From an uncultured Allosphingosinicella sp. (GTDB lineage: Bacteria; Pseudomonadota; Alphaproteobacteria; Sphingomonadales; Sphingomonadaceae): 64,000 bases of DNA. Shown here piece after piece: positions 37,572 through 46,900 of this stretch; within the stretch, counting starts at the first letter, position 1; each line of letters opens with the position of its first letter. A program made the position numbers and the translations under genes. The stretch is from positions 12,117 to 76,116 of the forward strand of contig CAKTCN010000014.1 in assembly GCA_934539295.1 (NCBI GenBank). The letters run 5' to 3'. The notes below the pieces were generated by a model that was not told where the DNA came from, did no database searches, and saw only the letters and a program-made list of their open reading frames with translations.

Positions 37572-38348
37572 ATGCACGTGGCTTTCGGCCAATTCTCGTC
37601 CGCACGCCCGGCCGATGCGGACGTTCACGTCGATCTGCGCAACGATGGCACGCCGTTGCAGGCCGTGTCTTGGCAGCCCAGCAGCTACGGCGGCGGGCGC
37701 CGCTTCAGCGCCGGATCGATCGCGGTGGTTGCGGGCATCCACGCTGCCTTGTTCGCCGCCCTGATCTCACTCGACATCGTGCCGGTCGGCAAGGCCAAGG
37801 TCGCGCCGACGGTGGTCGAGATGCTCGACATGCCGGAGGAGCCGCCGCCTTCCGCACCGCCGCCTCCGCCCACCGAGCAGGCGACGCCAGAGCCGCTCAA
37901 TCCCATCCAGACGCCGATCGTATCACCTCCGCCGATCGTGCGCACCCTGTCGGCGCCGCCGCCCGTGCTGGCCGCGGCGCGTGCAATGCCCGAACCGCCG
38001 GCGCCCGTCGCCAAGGCAGCCGCCGCTCCCCCGGCACCGCCCGCACCCGCCCAGGAGGGTCCGGTCAAGGCTGGCGACCTGTCTTCCAAGATGCTGGCCG
38101 GAAAGCCGCCCAAATATCCGATCGAATCGCGGAAGAAGAAGGAGCAGGGCACTGTCCTCCTCACCGTTTTGCTCGACCTTGGTGGATCCGTCTCCGAAAT
38201 CTCCGTGGCGCGTAGCAGCGGGCACCAGCGACTCGACAAGGCCGCCCTCGACGCAGTGCGCCGGTGGCGTTGGTCGCCCACCATGCGCGACGGCGCACCG
38301 GTGATGGTGCGGGGCACCGTCCAGATTCCCTTCATCCTTACCGTCTGA
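37572..38348 (+). CDS. TonB-family energy transducer (second copy, iron-linked)
   Basis: A 258-residue TonB with an unusually long cytoplasmic N-terminus (about 50 residues) before the membrane helix (SIAVVAGIHAALFAALISL). A proline/alanine-rich spacer (EPPPSAPPPPPTEQ, then PAPPAPPAPAQEG) leads to the C-terminal domain (PPKYPIESRKKKEQG, LDKAALDAVRRWRWSP). It is placed between the siderophore receptor and its dioxygenase and has a Fur-like box, so it is probably a dedicated transducer for iron uptake. Confidence 0.92.
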   Translation: MHVAFGQFSSARPADADVHVDLRNDGTPLQAVSWQPSSYGGGRRFSAGSIAVVAGIHAALFAALISLDIVPVGKAKVAPTVVEMLDMPEEPPPSAPPPPPTEQATPEPLNPIQTPIVSPPPIVRTLSAPPPVLAAARAMPEPPAPVAKAAAAPPAPPAPAQEGPVKAGDLSSKMLAGKPPKYPIESRKKKEQGTVLLTVLLDLGGSVSEISVARSSGHQRLDKAALDAVRRWRWSPTMRDGAPVMVRGTVQIPFILTV

Positions 38349-38360
38349 AGCCGCCCGTCC

Positions 38361-39044
38361 ATGATGATCTCGATCCCCGGACTGCTCGATGCCGAGCGCC
38401 TGGCGCATGTCCGCCGCCTCGTCACCGATGCACAGTGGGTGGACGGCAACGTTACCTCTGGCCACCAATCCGCGCTCGCCAAGCGCAACACCCAATTGCC
38501 CGAAGACAGCGCCGCGGCGCGCGAAGCTGGCGCGATCGTCCTCGAAGCGCTCGGCCGGTCGCCCCTGTTCATCGCCGCCGCCTTGCCGCTCAAGGTGTTT
38601 CCGCCCTTGTTCAATTCCTACGAAGGCGGTGAGAATTTCGACATTCACGTCGACAATGCGATCCGCATCCAGCGCGGCACCGACTTCCGCATCCGCAGCG
38701 ATCTTTCGGCCACGCTCTTCCTGAGCGATCCAGAGGATTATGATGGCGGCGAACTTACGGTCGAGGACCAGTTCGGCGTTCAGCAGGTGAAGCTCGCCGC
38801 CGGCGACATGATCCTCTACCCCGCCTCCAGCCTCCACCGCGTCACCCCCGTAACGCGCGGGCGCAGGATTGCCTCCTTCTTCTGGATCCAGTCGATGGTG
38901 CGCGACGATAATGCACGACGCATCCTGTTCGACCTCGACCAGGCGACCCAGGCGGTGGCCGCCGACAAGGGTCAGAGTGATCGGTCGGTGGTGCAGCTGA
39001 CCGGAGTCTACCACAACCTTCTGAGGCGCTGGGCCGACGCCTGA
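38361..39044 (+). CDS. Fe(II)/2-oxoglutarate-dependent dioxygenase, PiuC/YbiX family
   Basis: A 227-residue PKHD-type hydroxylase. Iron ligands H-x-D are in [11 protein letters not shown]; the distal His and the 2-oxoglutarate arginine lie in [17 protein letters not shown]. It ends with a conserved helical tail ([15 protein letters not shown]). PiuC/YbiX genes sit beside PiuA/Fiu receptors in Pseudomonas and E. coli, as here (12 nt after tonB). The role in siderophore use is not settled; modification of the catecholate ligand has been suggested. Confidence 0.93.
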   Translation: MMISIPGLLDAERLAHVRRLVTDAQWVDGNVTSGHQSALAKRNTQLPEDSAAAREAGAIVLEALGRSPLFIAAALPLKVFPPLFNSYEGGENFDIHVDNAIRIQRGTDFRIRSDLSATLFLSDPEDYDGGELTVEDQFGVQQVKLAAGDMILYPASSLHRVTPVTRGRRIASFFWIQSMVRDDNARRILFDLDQATQAVAADKGQSDRSVVQLTGVYHNLLRRWADA

Positions 39045-39147
39045 CGCGTCGAGCCTAGACAATCTCACCCGAATATCACCCGCCGCTCATGCCGATCGCA
39101 GCGGCCTGCGCCAGCCTGCTCCCTCAATCGACCAAGGGAGACAGGCA

Positions 39148-40791
39148 GTGACGTTCATCCACTTAATCGGCACGATGGCGGTCATGACCGCGCCCGTTGC
39201 CCCACAAACCGAATTCGCGAGCAAGGCATCCGCCCTCGTCGAGGCCGCATTCCCGGCGAAAGGCCCCGGCGCGGCAATGATCGTCACCCGAGGCGGCCAG
39301 ACGCTCTATGCCGGCGGACGGGGCGTGTCCGACATCGACACTGCGCGACCGATCACGCCCGACACCAGCTTCCGCCTCGGCTCGATCACCAAGCAATTCA
39401 CCGCTGCCATCATCCTGCAACTGGCCGCCGAAAGTCGCCTCTCGCTCGACGATCCACTTTCCCGCTTCCTTCCCGGTTTTGCGCAGCCCACTGCCGGTGC
39501 CACCGTGCGCCAGCTCCTCAACCACACGTCCGGCGTGATGGATTTCACCAAGATCCCGGGATGGATGCTGAGCGCGCCTTCGCTGCGCCCCAACAGCAGT
39601 GCGTACCTCGTCGCATTGATGCGGGATCGCCGGGCCGTGTCGCCGCCCGGCACGCGGTGGGAGTATAATAATGGCGGATACGTGCTCCTTGGCGCCATAA
39701 TCGAGGAGGTGACGGGCCAGCCGTGGCACCAAGCGGTGACGGAGCGCATCGCCAAGCCGCTCGGCCTTACCACCCTGCGCTATGCCGCGGAGGAAGGTGG
39801 TCCCGAGCGCGCCCGCGGCTACAGCCAAATCGACGGCAGGGTGCAATCGTCCAGCGGCGTCCACATCAGCGTCGCCCATGCGGCCGGCGCCCTGGTCGCC
39901 AGCGCAGCCGACCTCGCCCGCTGGTCGCAGGCGCTGCACGGGGGCAAGGTCGTAACGCCCGCTTTGTACCGGGAGATGGTGGCACCTGCGCGCCTCGCCG
40001 ACGGCAGCACCGAGCGCTACGGCTTCGGCTTCCGCCTGCTCTCGATCCGCGGTCGTCCGGCCATTGTTCATGGCGGGGCGGGGCGGGGGATCGACACCGA
40101 TGCCGTCTACATTCCCTCGGACGACCTGTTCGTCGCCGTGCTCGCCAACAGCGACGATCCGGCAACCGATCCGTCCGATCTCACGCGCCGCCTCGCTGCC
40201 TTGGCGCTTGGTGAACCCATTCCGATCCTCACCCGCGCCGACGTCGATCCAGCCAGCCTCGAGCCCCTGTTCGGCGCCTACAGCGCAGACCAGGGTCCCC
40301 CGCGCCGCTTTTTCGGCCGCGACGGCAAGCTCTACATCGGCCGCGGTGACGAGGAGATGGAGGTCCTTCCCGCCGGCGACGATCGCTTCTTCCTCGCCGT
40401 CGCTCCGCTCGACTGGTTCCGCATCAAGCGCGGGGCCGAAAACAAACACGTGATGGAGGTGCACCGCATGGAAGCCGCGGCGCCCGACCGCGCCGTCCGC
40501 ACCGGACCTGTGCCGCCTGCCTTCAGCGTCGATGCCGCGACGCTGCGCAGCTACGCTGGCACCTACCAGACCGAGGGGCCGAAGCTGGCCGTCACCCTGC
40601 GTGAAGACGGGCGGCTCACCATAGCTCAGGATGGCGGCAGGGCCATGCCGATGCGACCGGTTTCCCCCACGGAATTCAGGATTGACGGTCAGCCGATGCG
40701 GATCGTCTTCCACCCGGATGGCGGCAGGACCGATCGCTTCACTCTTTATCGCGGCGCACGCGAACTGCACGGCCAGCGTCTGGCTGAATGA
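39148..40791 (+). CDS. Serine hydrolase, beta-lactamase/penicillin-binding (class C-like) family
   Basis: A 547-residue protein with the class C motifs: S-x-x-K in LGSITKQFTAAII, Y-x-N in WEYNNGGYVLLG, and H-G-G in IVHGGAGRGID. A C-terminal extension of about 180 residues (beta-rich, DUF3471/lipocalin-like position) follows. The N-terminus is only weakly signal-like. The start is GTG at 39148. Substrates range from peptides to esters. Its position between the receptor cluster and the ApbE operon makes siderophore ester hydrolysis conceivable, but nothing in the sequence shows it. Confidence 0.88.
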   Translation: MTFIHLIGTMAVMTAPVAPQTEFASKASALVEAAFPAKGPGAAMIVTRGGQTLYAGGRGVSDIDTARPITPDTSFRLGSITKQFTAAIILQLAAESRLSLDDPLSRFLPGFAQPTAGATVRQLLNHTSGVMDFTKIPGWMLSAPSLRPNSSAYLVALMRDRRAVSPPGTRWEYNNGGYVLLGAIIEEVTGQPWHQAVTERIAKPLGLTTLRYAAEEGGPERARGYSQIDGRVQSSSGVHISVAHAAGALVASAADLARWSQALHGGKVVTPALYREMVAPARLADGSTERYGFGFRLLSIRGRPAIVHGGAGRGIDTDAVYIPSDDLFVAVLANSDDPATDPSDLTRRLAALALGEPIPILTRADVDPASLEPLFGAYSADQGPPRRFFGRDGKLYIGRGDEEMEVLPAGDDRFFLAVAPLDWFRIKRGAENKHVMEVHRMEAAAPDRAVRTGPVPPAFSVDAATLRSYAGTYQTEGPKLAVTLREDGRLTIAQDGGRAMPMRPVSPTEFRIDGQPMRIVFHPDGGRTDRFTLYRGARELHGQRLAE

Positions 40792-40798
40792 TGAGGCT

Positions 40799-41800
40799 CT
40801 AGCCGAGCATGGCGGCGAGCGCGGGCGAGACGATCTCGCGCATGCCGCCATCCTCGCGCACCAGCCAGCGGCAGGCGATTCCGCGTTCATCGGCGAACCG
40901 CAGCCCCGCATCCGGGCCGAGCACCGTGACTGCCGTCGCATAAGCGTCCGCCATCATGCAGCTGGCGTGGAGGACGGTTGCCGATGCGACACCGTTGACA
41001 AGCGGCGCTCCGGTGCGCGGATCGATGGTGTGCGCGAAGCTCTGCCCGTCATATTCCCGGAAGCGGCGGTAATCGCCCGATGTTGCGATCGCCAGACCAT
41101 GCAGGGCGGCGCGGATCGGCGGCACGTCGCTGCCGGGTGGCGCTTCGAAGTCCACCCACCAGGGCTGGCCGTCGGGCTTGATACCCTCGCCCACCAGCTC
41201 GCCGCCAATCTCGGCCAGGAAGCTGCGCACGCCATGCTCGCGCAGCAGCCCTGCAAGGCGGTCGGCCGCATGTCCCTTGGCGATGCCGGAGAAATCCAGC
41301 GCAACACCCGGCTGAAACGCCCGCTGCGCCGCCAGGTCGAGGCGCAAATCCTCCCATCGCGGTCCGCCGAGCAGGCCGGCAATCACTTCGTGTGGCGGAG
41401 GCGTGCCGGCCGCTCCAGCCGGCCCGAACCCCCATCGATCCACCAGCATGCCCAATGCCGGATCGAACGCCCCGCCACTTTCGCGCGCGACATCAAGCGC
41501 AGCGGTCAGCACCGCGAAGAAGGAGGGCGGGAGCACGTGCCAGCTGCCGGGCGCAGATGCGTTGAAGCGGCTGATCGCCGAATAGTGTTCCCAGTTGCTC
41601 ATCTCGGCGATGATGCCGGCGAACAGCGCCTCGATGTCCGGCAGCAGCGCGTCGAGCGCAGCCTGGCTTGCGACCGCGCGGACGCTCCACTCGGTTCCCA
41701 TCGTCGCCCCGCCCAGGGCGCCGACATGCGCCCCCGCCTCCCGCAGCCCGAAGGCGGCGGGGGACAGGCTCAGCGGTATCGCGATGCGGGCGTCGTTCAG
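40799..41800 (-). CDS. apbE: FAD:protein FMN transferase (ApbE)
   Basis: ApbE attaches FMN from FAD to a Thr/Ser of target proteins. The motifs are VALDFSGIAKGHAADRL (FAD site), HTIDPRTGAPLVNG, and MMADAYATAV. The first ATG (41701, MGTEWSVRAV) is too late: the upstream codons read RIAIPLSLSP ... VGALGGATMGTEWSV, which is the normal ApbE opening. No ATG, GTG or TTG starts that part; a CTG at 41800 overlaps the DUF4198 stop as CTGA and is my best guess. The end converges on the serine hydrolase (7 nt). The likely substrate is the DUF2271 protein of the same operon. Confidence 0.9.
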   Translation of the reverse strand: MNDARIAIPLSLSPAAFGLREAGAHVGALGGATMGTEWSVRAVASQAALDALLPDIEALFAGIIAEMSNWEHYSAISRFNASAPGSWHVLPPSFFAVLTAALDVARESGGAFDPALGMLVDRWGFGPAGAAGTPPPHEVIAGLLGGPRWEDLRLDLAAQRAFQPGVALDFSGIAKGHAADRLAGLLREHGVRSFLAEIGGELVGEGIKPDGQPWWVDFEAPPGSDVPPIRAALHGLAIATSGDYRRFREYDGQSFAHTIDPRTGAPLVNGVASATVLHASCMMADAYATAVTVLGPDAGLRFADERGIACRWLVREDGGMREIVSPALAAMLG

Positions 41801-42630
41801 GGCGCCTGGACTTCCAGCGTGGTGACGTAGCTCATCCGCTTGGCAGGCGCTGCCGCCGGGGCCGCGCCCGGGGCGCCGCGACCGCCGCCGATGCTGGCGT
41901 TGAGCCAGTACATGCCGGGCTCGGGCCAGCTGATCGTGACTTCGCCATTGGCGTCGGTCGTAACCTTGCGGTCATTGAGCTGGTCGCGATAGCGCACGCC
42001 GCCCGGCACCACTTCGATCTCGAGGTTCGCGGCGGGCTTGCCGTCCGCCAGGAAGCGGAAGCGTGCATCCTCGCCCACCACCAGGTCGTTGGGATGGGTG
42101 ATCGGCTGCATCTCCAGGCCCTGGCCGGTCGGCTTAAGCACGCCATCGGTCGGTTCGCCCGAAGTCACGAAGATCTCGTTGCGGCCGCTGCTCTCGCTCA
42201 CCTGCACGTCGGTTGCGCCAGCTGGGATCACCGTTGCCAGCTGCTCCTTGGTCGTGCCGCGCGGCAGGCGCGTTTCGGTGCCGTTGAGCTTGTAGCTGCC
42301 CATCACACCGGTGGTGACGTTGGCGATCTTGTACGTGCCCTTCTGCGTCAGGTGCACGTCGAACGTGCTGCGATAGCGGCCCGTCGCGGCATTCTCGATC
42401 TTGGCCTCACTACCGTCGGGGAACCACGCCTTGATGTTGTCGGTGCGCATCGGGAAATGTTCGAAATAGAACAGGTCGTTGGAGATGGCGGCGTCCACCG
42501 TCACCCATACGTCGTCGCCCGACAGGCTGGTGGCGGACGGCAGCATCCACTGGCGATGCGCCTGCGCGGAAGTGGCGGTAAGGCCGATGGCGGCGACGGC
42601 GGCCAGGATGCGGCCGATGCGAATGGTCAT
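41797..42630 (-). CDS. DUF4198 periplasmic protein
   Basis: A 277-residue protein with a signal peptide (ILAAVAAIGLTATSAQA) whose mature form begins HRQWMLPS. DUF4198 proteins share this early His/Trp pattern with NikM-type metal-transport accessory proteins. Two Ig-like beta regions follow (KIENAATGRYRSTFDVHL; KVTTDANGEVTISWPEPG). An Ala/Pro-rich linker precedes the last strand. It is third of four in the PepSY-DUF2271-DUF4198-ApbE operon. A metal-binding role is a guess from the family. Confidence 0.88.
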   Translation of the reverse strand: MTIRIGRILAAVAAIGLTATSAQAHRQWMLPSATSLSGDDVWVTVDAAISNDLFYFEHFPMRTDNIKAWFPDGSEAKIENAATGRYRSTFDVHLTQKGTYKIANVTTGVMGSYKLNGTETRLPRGTTKEQLATVIPAGATDVQVSESSGRNEIFVTSGEPTDGVLKPTGQGLEMQPITHPNDLVVGEDARFRFLADGKPAANLEIEVVPGGVRYRDQLNDRKVTTDANGEVTISWPEPGMYWLNASIGGGRGAPGAAPAAAPAKRMSYVTTLEVQAP

Positions 42631-42655
42631 GGTGGTCCCTCCCTTGAAGGTCTGA

Positions 42656-43189
42656 TTAGCGCTTGATGACGGCAGTGACGGCGCCCAGCTCGGCCTTCCC
42701 CGATGCGCGCACGGTCTGGTTGCCCTTGGCCGGCCAGGTGAAGGGCAGGCTGACGATCTCGCGCCCGCCGACTTCGCGAGACGCCTCGACCTTCATCACA
42801 TATTCGCCCGGCGCCAGATTGCCCAAGGGACCGCGGCCTGCGGTGAAGCTGATCTTCTGAGCGCCCGGCGCCCGGGTCGCGCCCGTGATGCCGTCTGCCG
42901 GGAACTTGAGCGTGCGACCGCTCACCCGCCACCAGGTGCGGATGTCGCGCAGCCACTTGGTGCCTTCGTTCGCCTTCATGTCATGGTCGTACCACACGGC
43001 GAGGTTGCGCACCGCGCCGCCCGCCTTGGGCTCGATCCAGATCGCTACGTAGGGACGATGATATTCGGCCACGTTGAGGCGCGGAATGGTGACGGTGACG
43101 TCGATGCCGGCCGCGTGTGCCGGCACTGCCACGAGGGCGGCCGAGCCGATCGGCAGGGCAGTGAGGAACGTGCTGTAGCTGGGTTTCAT
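42656..43189 (-). CDS. DUF2271 periplasmic protein with an FMN-attachment motif
   Basis: A 177-residue protein with a signal peptide (FLTALPIGSAALVAVPAHA). The DUF2271 core has RPYVAIWIEPKAGGAVRNLA, WYDHDMK and TKWLRDIRTWW. Residues 99-105 are D-G-I-T-G-A-T (codons 42895-42875). This fits the D-x-x-[S/T]-G-A-[S/T] sequence that ApbE flavinylates in NqrB, NqrC, RnfG and FMN-binding domains; FMN would be linked to T105. apbE is in the same operon, two genes downstream. The protein is probably a periplasmic flavoprotein taking electrons from, or giving them to, the PepSY membrane protein. Confidence 0.88.
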   Translation of the reverse strand: MKPSYSTFLTALPIGSAALVAVPAHAAGIDVTVTIPRLNVAEYHRPYVAIWIEPKAGGAVRNLAVWYDHDMKANEGTKWLRDIRTWWRVSGRTLKFPADGITGATRAPGAQKISFTAGRGPLGNLAPGEYVMKVEASREVGGREIVSLPFTWPAKGNQTVRASGKAELGAVTAVIKR

Positions 43190-43196
43190 GGACACC

Positions 43197-43850
43197 TCAG
43201 TGGATGAAGAAGGCGGCGATGAGCGCCGGAATGATGAAGCCGAGCGCCACCAGCGGCCAGGTCGACGGGCGATTCTTGCTGTGCAGCCACAACAGCACCA
43301 GGCCCGTGATGGCGAACACCAGGCTTGCCACAGCAAAGATGTCGATGAACCATTTCCACGCCGTTCCGCTATTGCGGCCCTTGTGAAGGTCGTTGAGGTA
43401 CGACACCCAGCCGCGGTCGGTATTCTCGGTCAGCGCCTCGCCGGTGGTGCGATCGATCGACACCCACCCGTCGCCGCCCGGGCGAGGCAACGGCAGGTAG
43501 ACTTCCTCCGCCGACCATTCCGCCTCCCCCGTGCCGCGCACGTCGAATTGCCCGGCGACCCATTCGGCGATCGGTGCCGGCAGCGGCTTCTTGACGTCGC
43601 CAGCATCGTCCGGTGCGATCTGCGGCAGCAGTTCGGCGGGCAGTTGCGCGCTGCGTTCCGTCACGACCGGCGACGCCTCGATCTCCGCCGCGTGATTGAG
43701 CGTGATGCCGGTGACCGTGAACAGCAACAGTCCGATAAGCGCGATCGCCGAACTGATCCAATGCCAGGTGTGGAGCTGCTTCAGCCAGAAGGCCTTGCGC
43801 TTCTTCTTGGGTGCGGTGGGGGCGCGCTTGGTCGGCGTCACGGCGTTCAT
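43197..43850 (-). CDS. PepSY-associated membrane protein
   Basis: A 217-residue protein. A Lys/Arg-rich N-terminus precedes helix 1 (HTWHWISSAIALIGLLLFTVTGITLNH). A periplasmic PepSY-like domain follows (EVYLPLPRPGGDGWVSIDRTTG, NDLHKGRNSG), then helix 2 (DIFAVASLVFAITGLVLLWLH) and helix 3. Histidines 27, 30, 53, 156 and 190 lie at helix ends, as in PepSY transmembrane reductases, where some may bind heme. It is the first gene of the operon, behind a Fur-like box. A ferric-siderophore reductase role is an attractive inference, not shown. Confidence 0.88.
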   Translation of the reverse strand: MNAVTPTKRAPTAPKKKRKAFWLKQLHTWHWISSAIALIGLLLFTVTGITLNHAAEIEASPVVTERSAQLPAELLPQIAPDDAGDVKKPLPAPIAEWVAGQFDVRGTGEAEWSAEEVYLPLPRPGGDGWVSIDRTTGEALTENTDRGWVSYLNDLHKGRNSGTAWKWFIDIFAVASLVFAITGLVLLWLHSKNRPSTWPLVALGFIIPALIAAFFIH

Positions 43851-43890
43851 GACGGCCCCATAACGCGAGCCATTCGCAATTACAACGTTC

Positions 43891-43909
43891 TTGAGAATGG
43901 TTCGCAGTA
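43891..43909 (-). promoter_or_regulatory. Fur-like box upstream of the PepSY-DUF2271-DUF4198-apbE operon
   Basis: The plus strand reads TTGAGAATGGTTCGCAGTA, matching 14 of 19 positions of the receptor-promoter box. A second, similar block, GCCATTCGCAATTA, lies at 43869-43882, nearer the start codon. The placement, 40-60 bp before the PepSY ATG at 43850, fits an iron-responsive operator. Confidence 0.6.
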
Positions 43910-43960
43910 ACATGTCTTGCTTCTGCAGGAGCAGGAGTATCGGCTGTCCTGTAAAGCCGT

Positions 43961-46900
43961 TCACTCCGCAGCCAGCAGCCGCTCCGCTCCGCCCAGATCC
44001 ACGCTCACGAGCCGGCTCACGCCCCGCTCGATCATCGTCACCCCGAACAGGCGGTGCATGCGGCTCATCGTCACCGCATTGTGCGTGACGATCAGGTAGC
44101 GCGTGTCCGTCTCCCCGGCCATGCGGTCGAGCAGGTCGCAGAAACGTTCGATATTGGCATCGTCCAGCGGTGCATCGACCTCGTCCAGCACGCAGATCGG
44201 CGCCGGGTTGGTGAGGAACAGGGCGAAGATCAAAGCCACCGCGGTCAGCGCCTGCTCGCCCCCGGACAGCAAAGTCAGCGCCGACAATTTCTTGCCCGGC
44301 GGCTGCGCCATGATCTCCAGCCCCGCCTCCAGCGGATCGTCCGATTCGACCAGTTCCAGATGCGCCTGCCCGCCCTCGAACAGGGTCGTGAACAGGCTGC
44401 GGAAATGCCGGTCCACCGTCTCGAACGCGGCCAGCAGCCGCACGCGCCCCTCGCGATTGAGGCTTCCGATCGACCCGCGCAGCCGGTTGATGGCAAGGCC
44501 CAGTTCCTCGCGCTCCGCCTGCGACGTGCCGCGCCCTTCCTCGAGTTCGGCAAGCTCGCGCTCGGCCACCAGGTTTACCGGCCCGATCCGCTCGCGCTCG
44601 GCAGTCAGCCGGTCCAGAGCACCCGATTCGCCCGTCACGTCCCCGACCGCATCGGCCTCGAACCCGGCGCGTTGCGGCAGCAGGACGGGCGGGCATTCGA
44701 ACCGCTCGCCCGACAGCTTCGCCACCTCGACGCGGCGGCCTTCCAGGCTCTCGTGCCGCGCCGCCGCACCCGCCCGCGCCTCGCGCGCGACCGACAGCGC
44801 CTCGCCCGCCGCCGCAAGCCGCGCATCGGCCGCGCGCAGCACATCCTCGGCCTGCCGCTCATAGGCGGCCGCCGCTTCCGCCGCCTCGCGCGCACCCCGC
44901 GCCTCGCCCTCCAGCGCCTCGGCCTCGGCCGCCAGCCGCTCCGGCGCGCCGGCGAGCCGCTCCGCTTCTTCCTCCGCCTCGGCGATCCGCCACCCGAGAT
45001 CCACGTGCCGCCTGGCCGCGTCACCCGCCCGGCGCGTCCAGTCGGCCACTTCCTTCGCCGCCGCATCGGCCCGCGCCCGGTCGGCGCCGATCGCGCGTGC
45101 CTGCGTCGCCGCCTCGGCCCGCACCTCAGCCAGCGCCCGGCCCTCAGCCTCCGCCGCCCCGCGCAGCGCCGCCACCCGCGCCTCGGTCGCCGCCGCATCG
45201 GGCAAAGCCGCCACCGCCGCATCCGCCGCCGCCGCGACATCCGCCGCCTCGCTCACGTCCGCCTCCGCCTGCACGATCCGCTCGGCCAGGCTGCTGCGGC
45301 GTATGTCGAGCCGCTCGATCGCGACATTGGCCGCATCCTCGGCGCGCTGGGCGCCGCGGATCGCCGCATTCGCCTCCGCCTCCGCGCGCCGCCCCTGCTC
45401 GGTCGCCAGCCGCGCCTGCTCGATCCGCGCGCGCGCCGCGTCCGCTTTCTCCTGCGCCGCCCCGACCGCCGCTTCGGCCGGCGCGATCGCCCCTTCGATC
45501 TCGGCCAGCCGGTTCAGCCGGATCAGCCGCTCCGCCGCCGCCGCCCCGACATCGCGTGCGACAAAACCGTCCCAGCGTCGCAGTCGCCCATCGCGCATCA
45601 CGATCCGCTGCCCCACGCTCAGCGCCGAATCATGGTCGCTCTCGACCACGCCGATCTGTCGCAATCGTCGCGCCAGTTCGGGCGGCGCCTCCACATGATC
45701 GGCCAGCACTGCACAACCGGGGGGCAGCGCCGGATCGCTCGCCAGCGCCTCCGCGCCAGCCCAGCGCCTTCCGCCCTCGCCGCCAAGCTCCGCCTCCAGG
45801 TCATCCCCCAGCGCCGCCGCAAGCGCCCGCTCATAGCCCGGCGCGGCCTTGACCCGGTCGAGCACGCGGTTGCCGCGGCTGGTCTGCACCGCCTTGGCCA
45901 GCGCCGCCGCCTCCGACCGGAGCGCCGCCAATCCCGCGCGGGCCGACGCAACCGCGCTCTCCGCCCCTTCGCGCGCCGCGGCGGCCTCCGCCCGCATTGC
46001 CTCGGCCGCAACGATCGCCTCGCCGGCCTCGGCCAGCCGCGCTTCCGCCGCAGCGCGCCGTGCTCGCGCCTCACGCCGCGCCTCCACCAAGGGCGCTTCG
46101 TCGCCAAGCTCGGCCACCTGCGCCTCCAGCCGCCGCAGCTCCGCTTCAGCCCGGCCGACGCGCAGCCGTGCCGCCTCCTGCGCCGCCCTGGCCACCCGCG
46201 CCTCGGCCTGCTCGCCGGCCTGCTCCGCCCGCGCCTTGCCCAGCGCCGCATCGACCTCCCGCGCGGCGTCCTCGCGCTCAACCGTGCGGATGTCGATCGT
46301 CGCCCGGCTCGCCTCCGCCGCCGCGATCCGCGCGGCGATAGCGGCCATCTCCGCCTTCAGCCGCGCCAGCGCCGCGCGCGCATCTTCGCTCAGCCGCGCC
46401 TCACGCTCGCGGTCCGCCGCCAGCGATGTGCCGCGCTGCGCCAGTTCGCCCGCCCGCCGCGCCGCATTGTCGCGCTCGCCCCGCAGCGCCGCCAGCCTGT
46501 GCCCCAGCTCCGAAGCCGCCTCGCGCGCAGCCAGCGAGGCCGCCCGCCGCCCGACCACCGCCTTGGCGCCTTCCGTCTGCCCAACCGCTGCCGCGCGCTG
46601 CGCCTCCGCCGCGGTCGCGACCAGCGCAACGCTCCGCTCCGCCTCGCTTTTCGCCGCATCGGCCGCCGCCGCCGCCTCGCGCCAGCGCGCAAAGATCAGC
46701 CGCGCCTCCGCCACCCGTATCCGCTCGCTCAGGGTCCGGTACCGTTCAGCCGCCCGCGCTTGCCGCTTTAGCGCCTGTGCGCGCTGCTCCATGTCGCCGA
46801 GCAGTTCGTCGAGCCGCAGCAAATTCGCCTCGGCCGCGCGCAGCTTCGCCTCCGCATCCTTGCGCCGCACGTGCAGGCCCGAAATGCCTGCCGCTTCCTC

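Noticed and set aside
39163..40941. Open frame of 592 codons antisense to the serine hydrolase
   Set aside because: Covers a gene with all class C catalytic motifs; no evidence of its own.
34918..43850. Iron region considered as a recently acquired island
   Set aside because: No integrase, tRNA, insertion sequence or composition break is visible; codon use looks like that of the flanking genes.
44054..46771. A 905-codon open frame antisense to smc
   Set aside because: It mirrors the alanine-rich coiled coils of smc (GC-rich codons rarely give stops on the other strand); its translation is Arg/Pro/Leu-rich with no domain.
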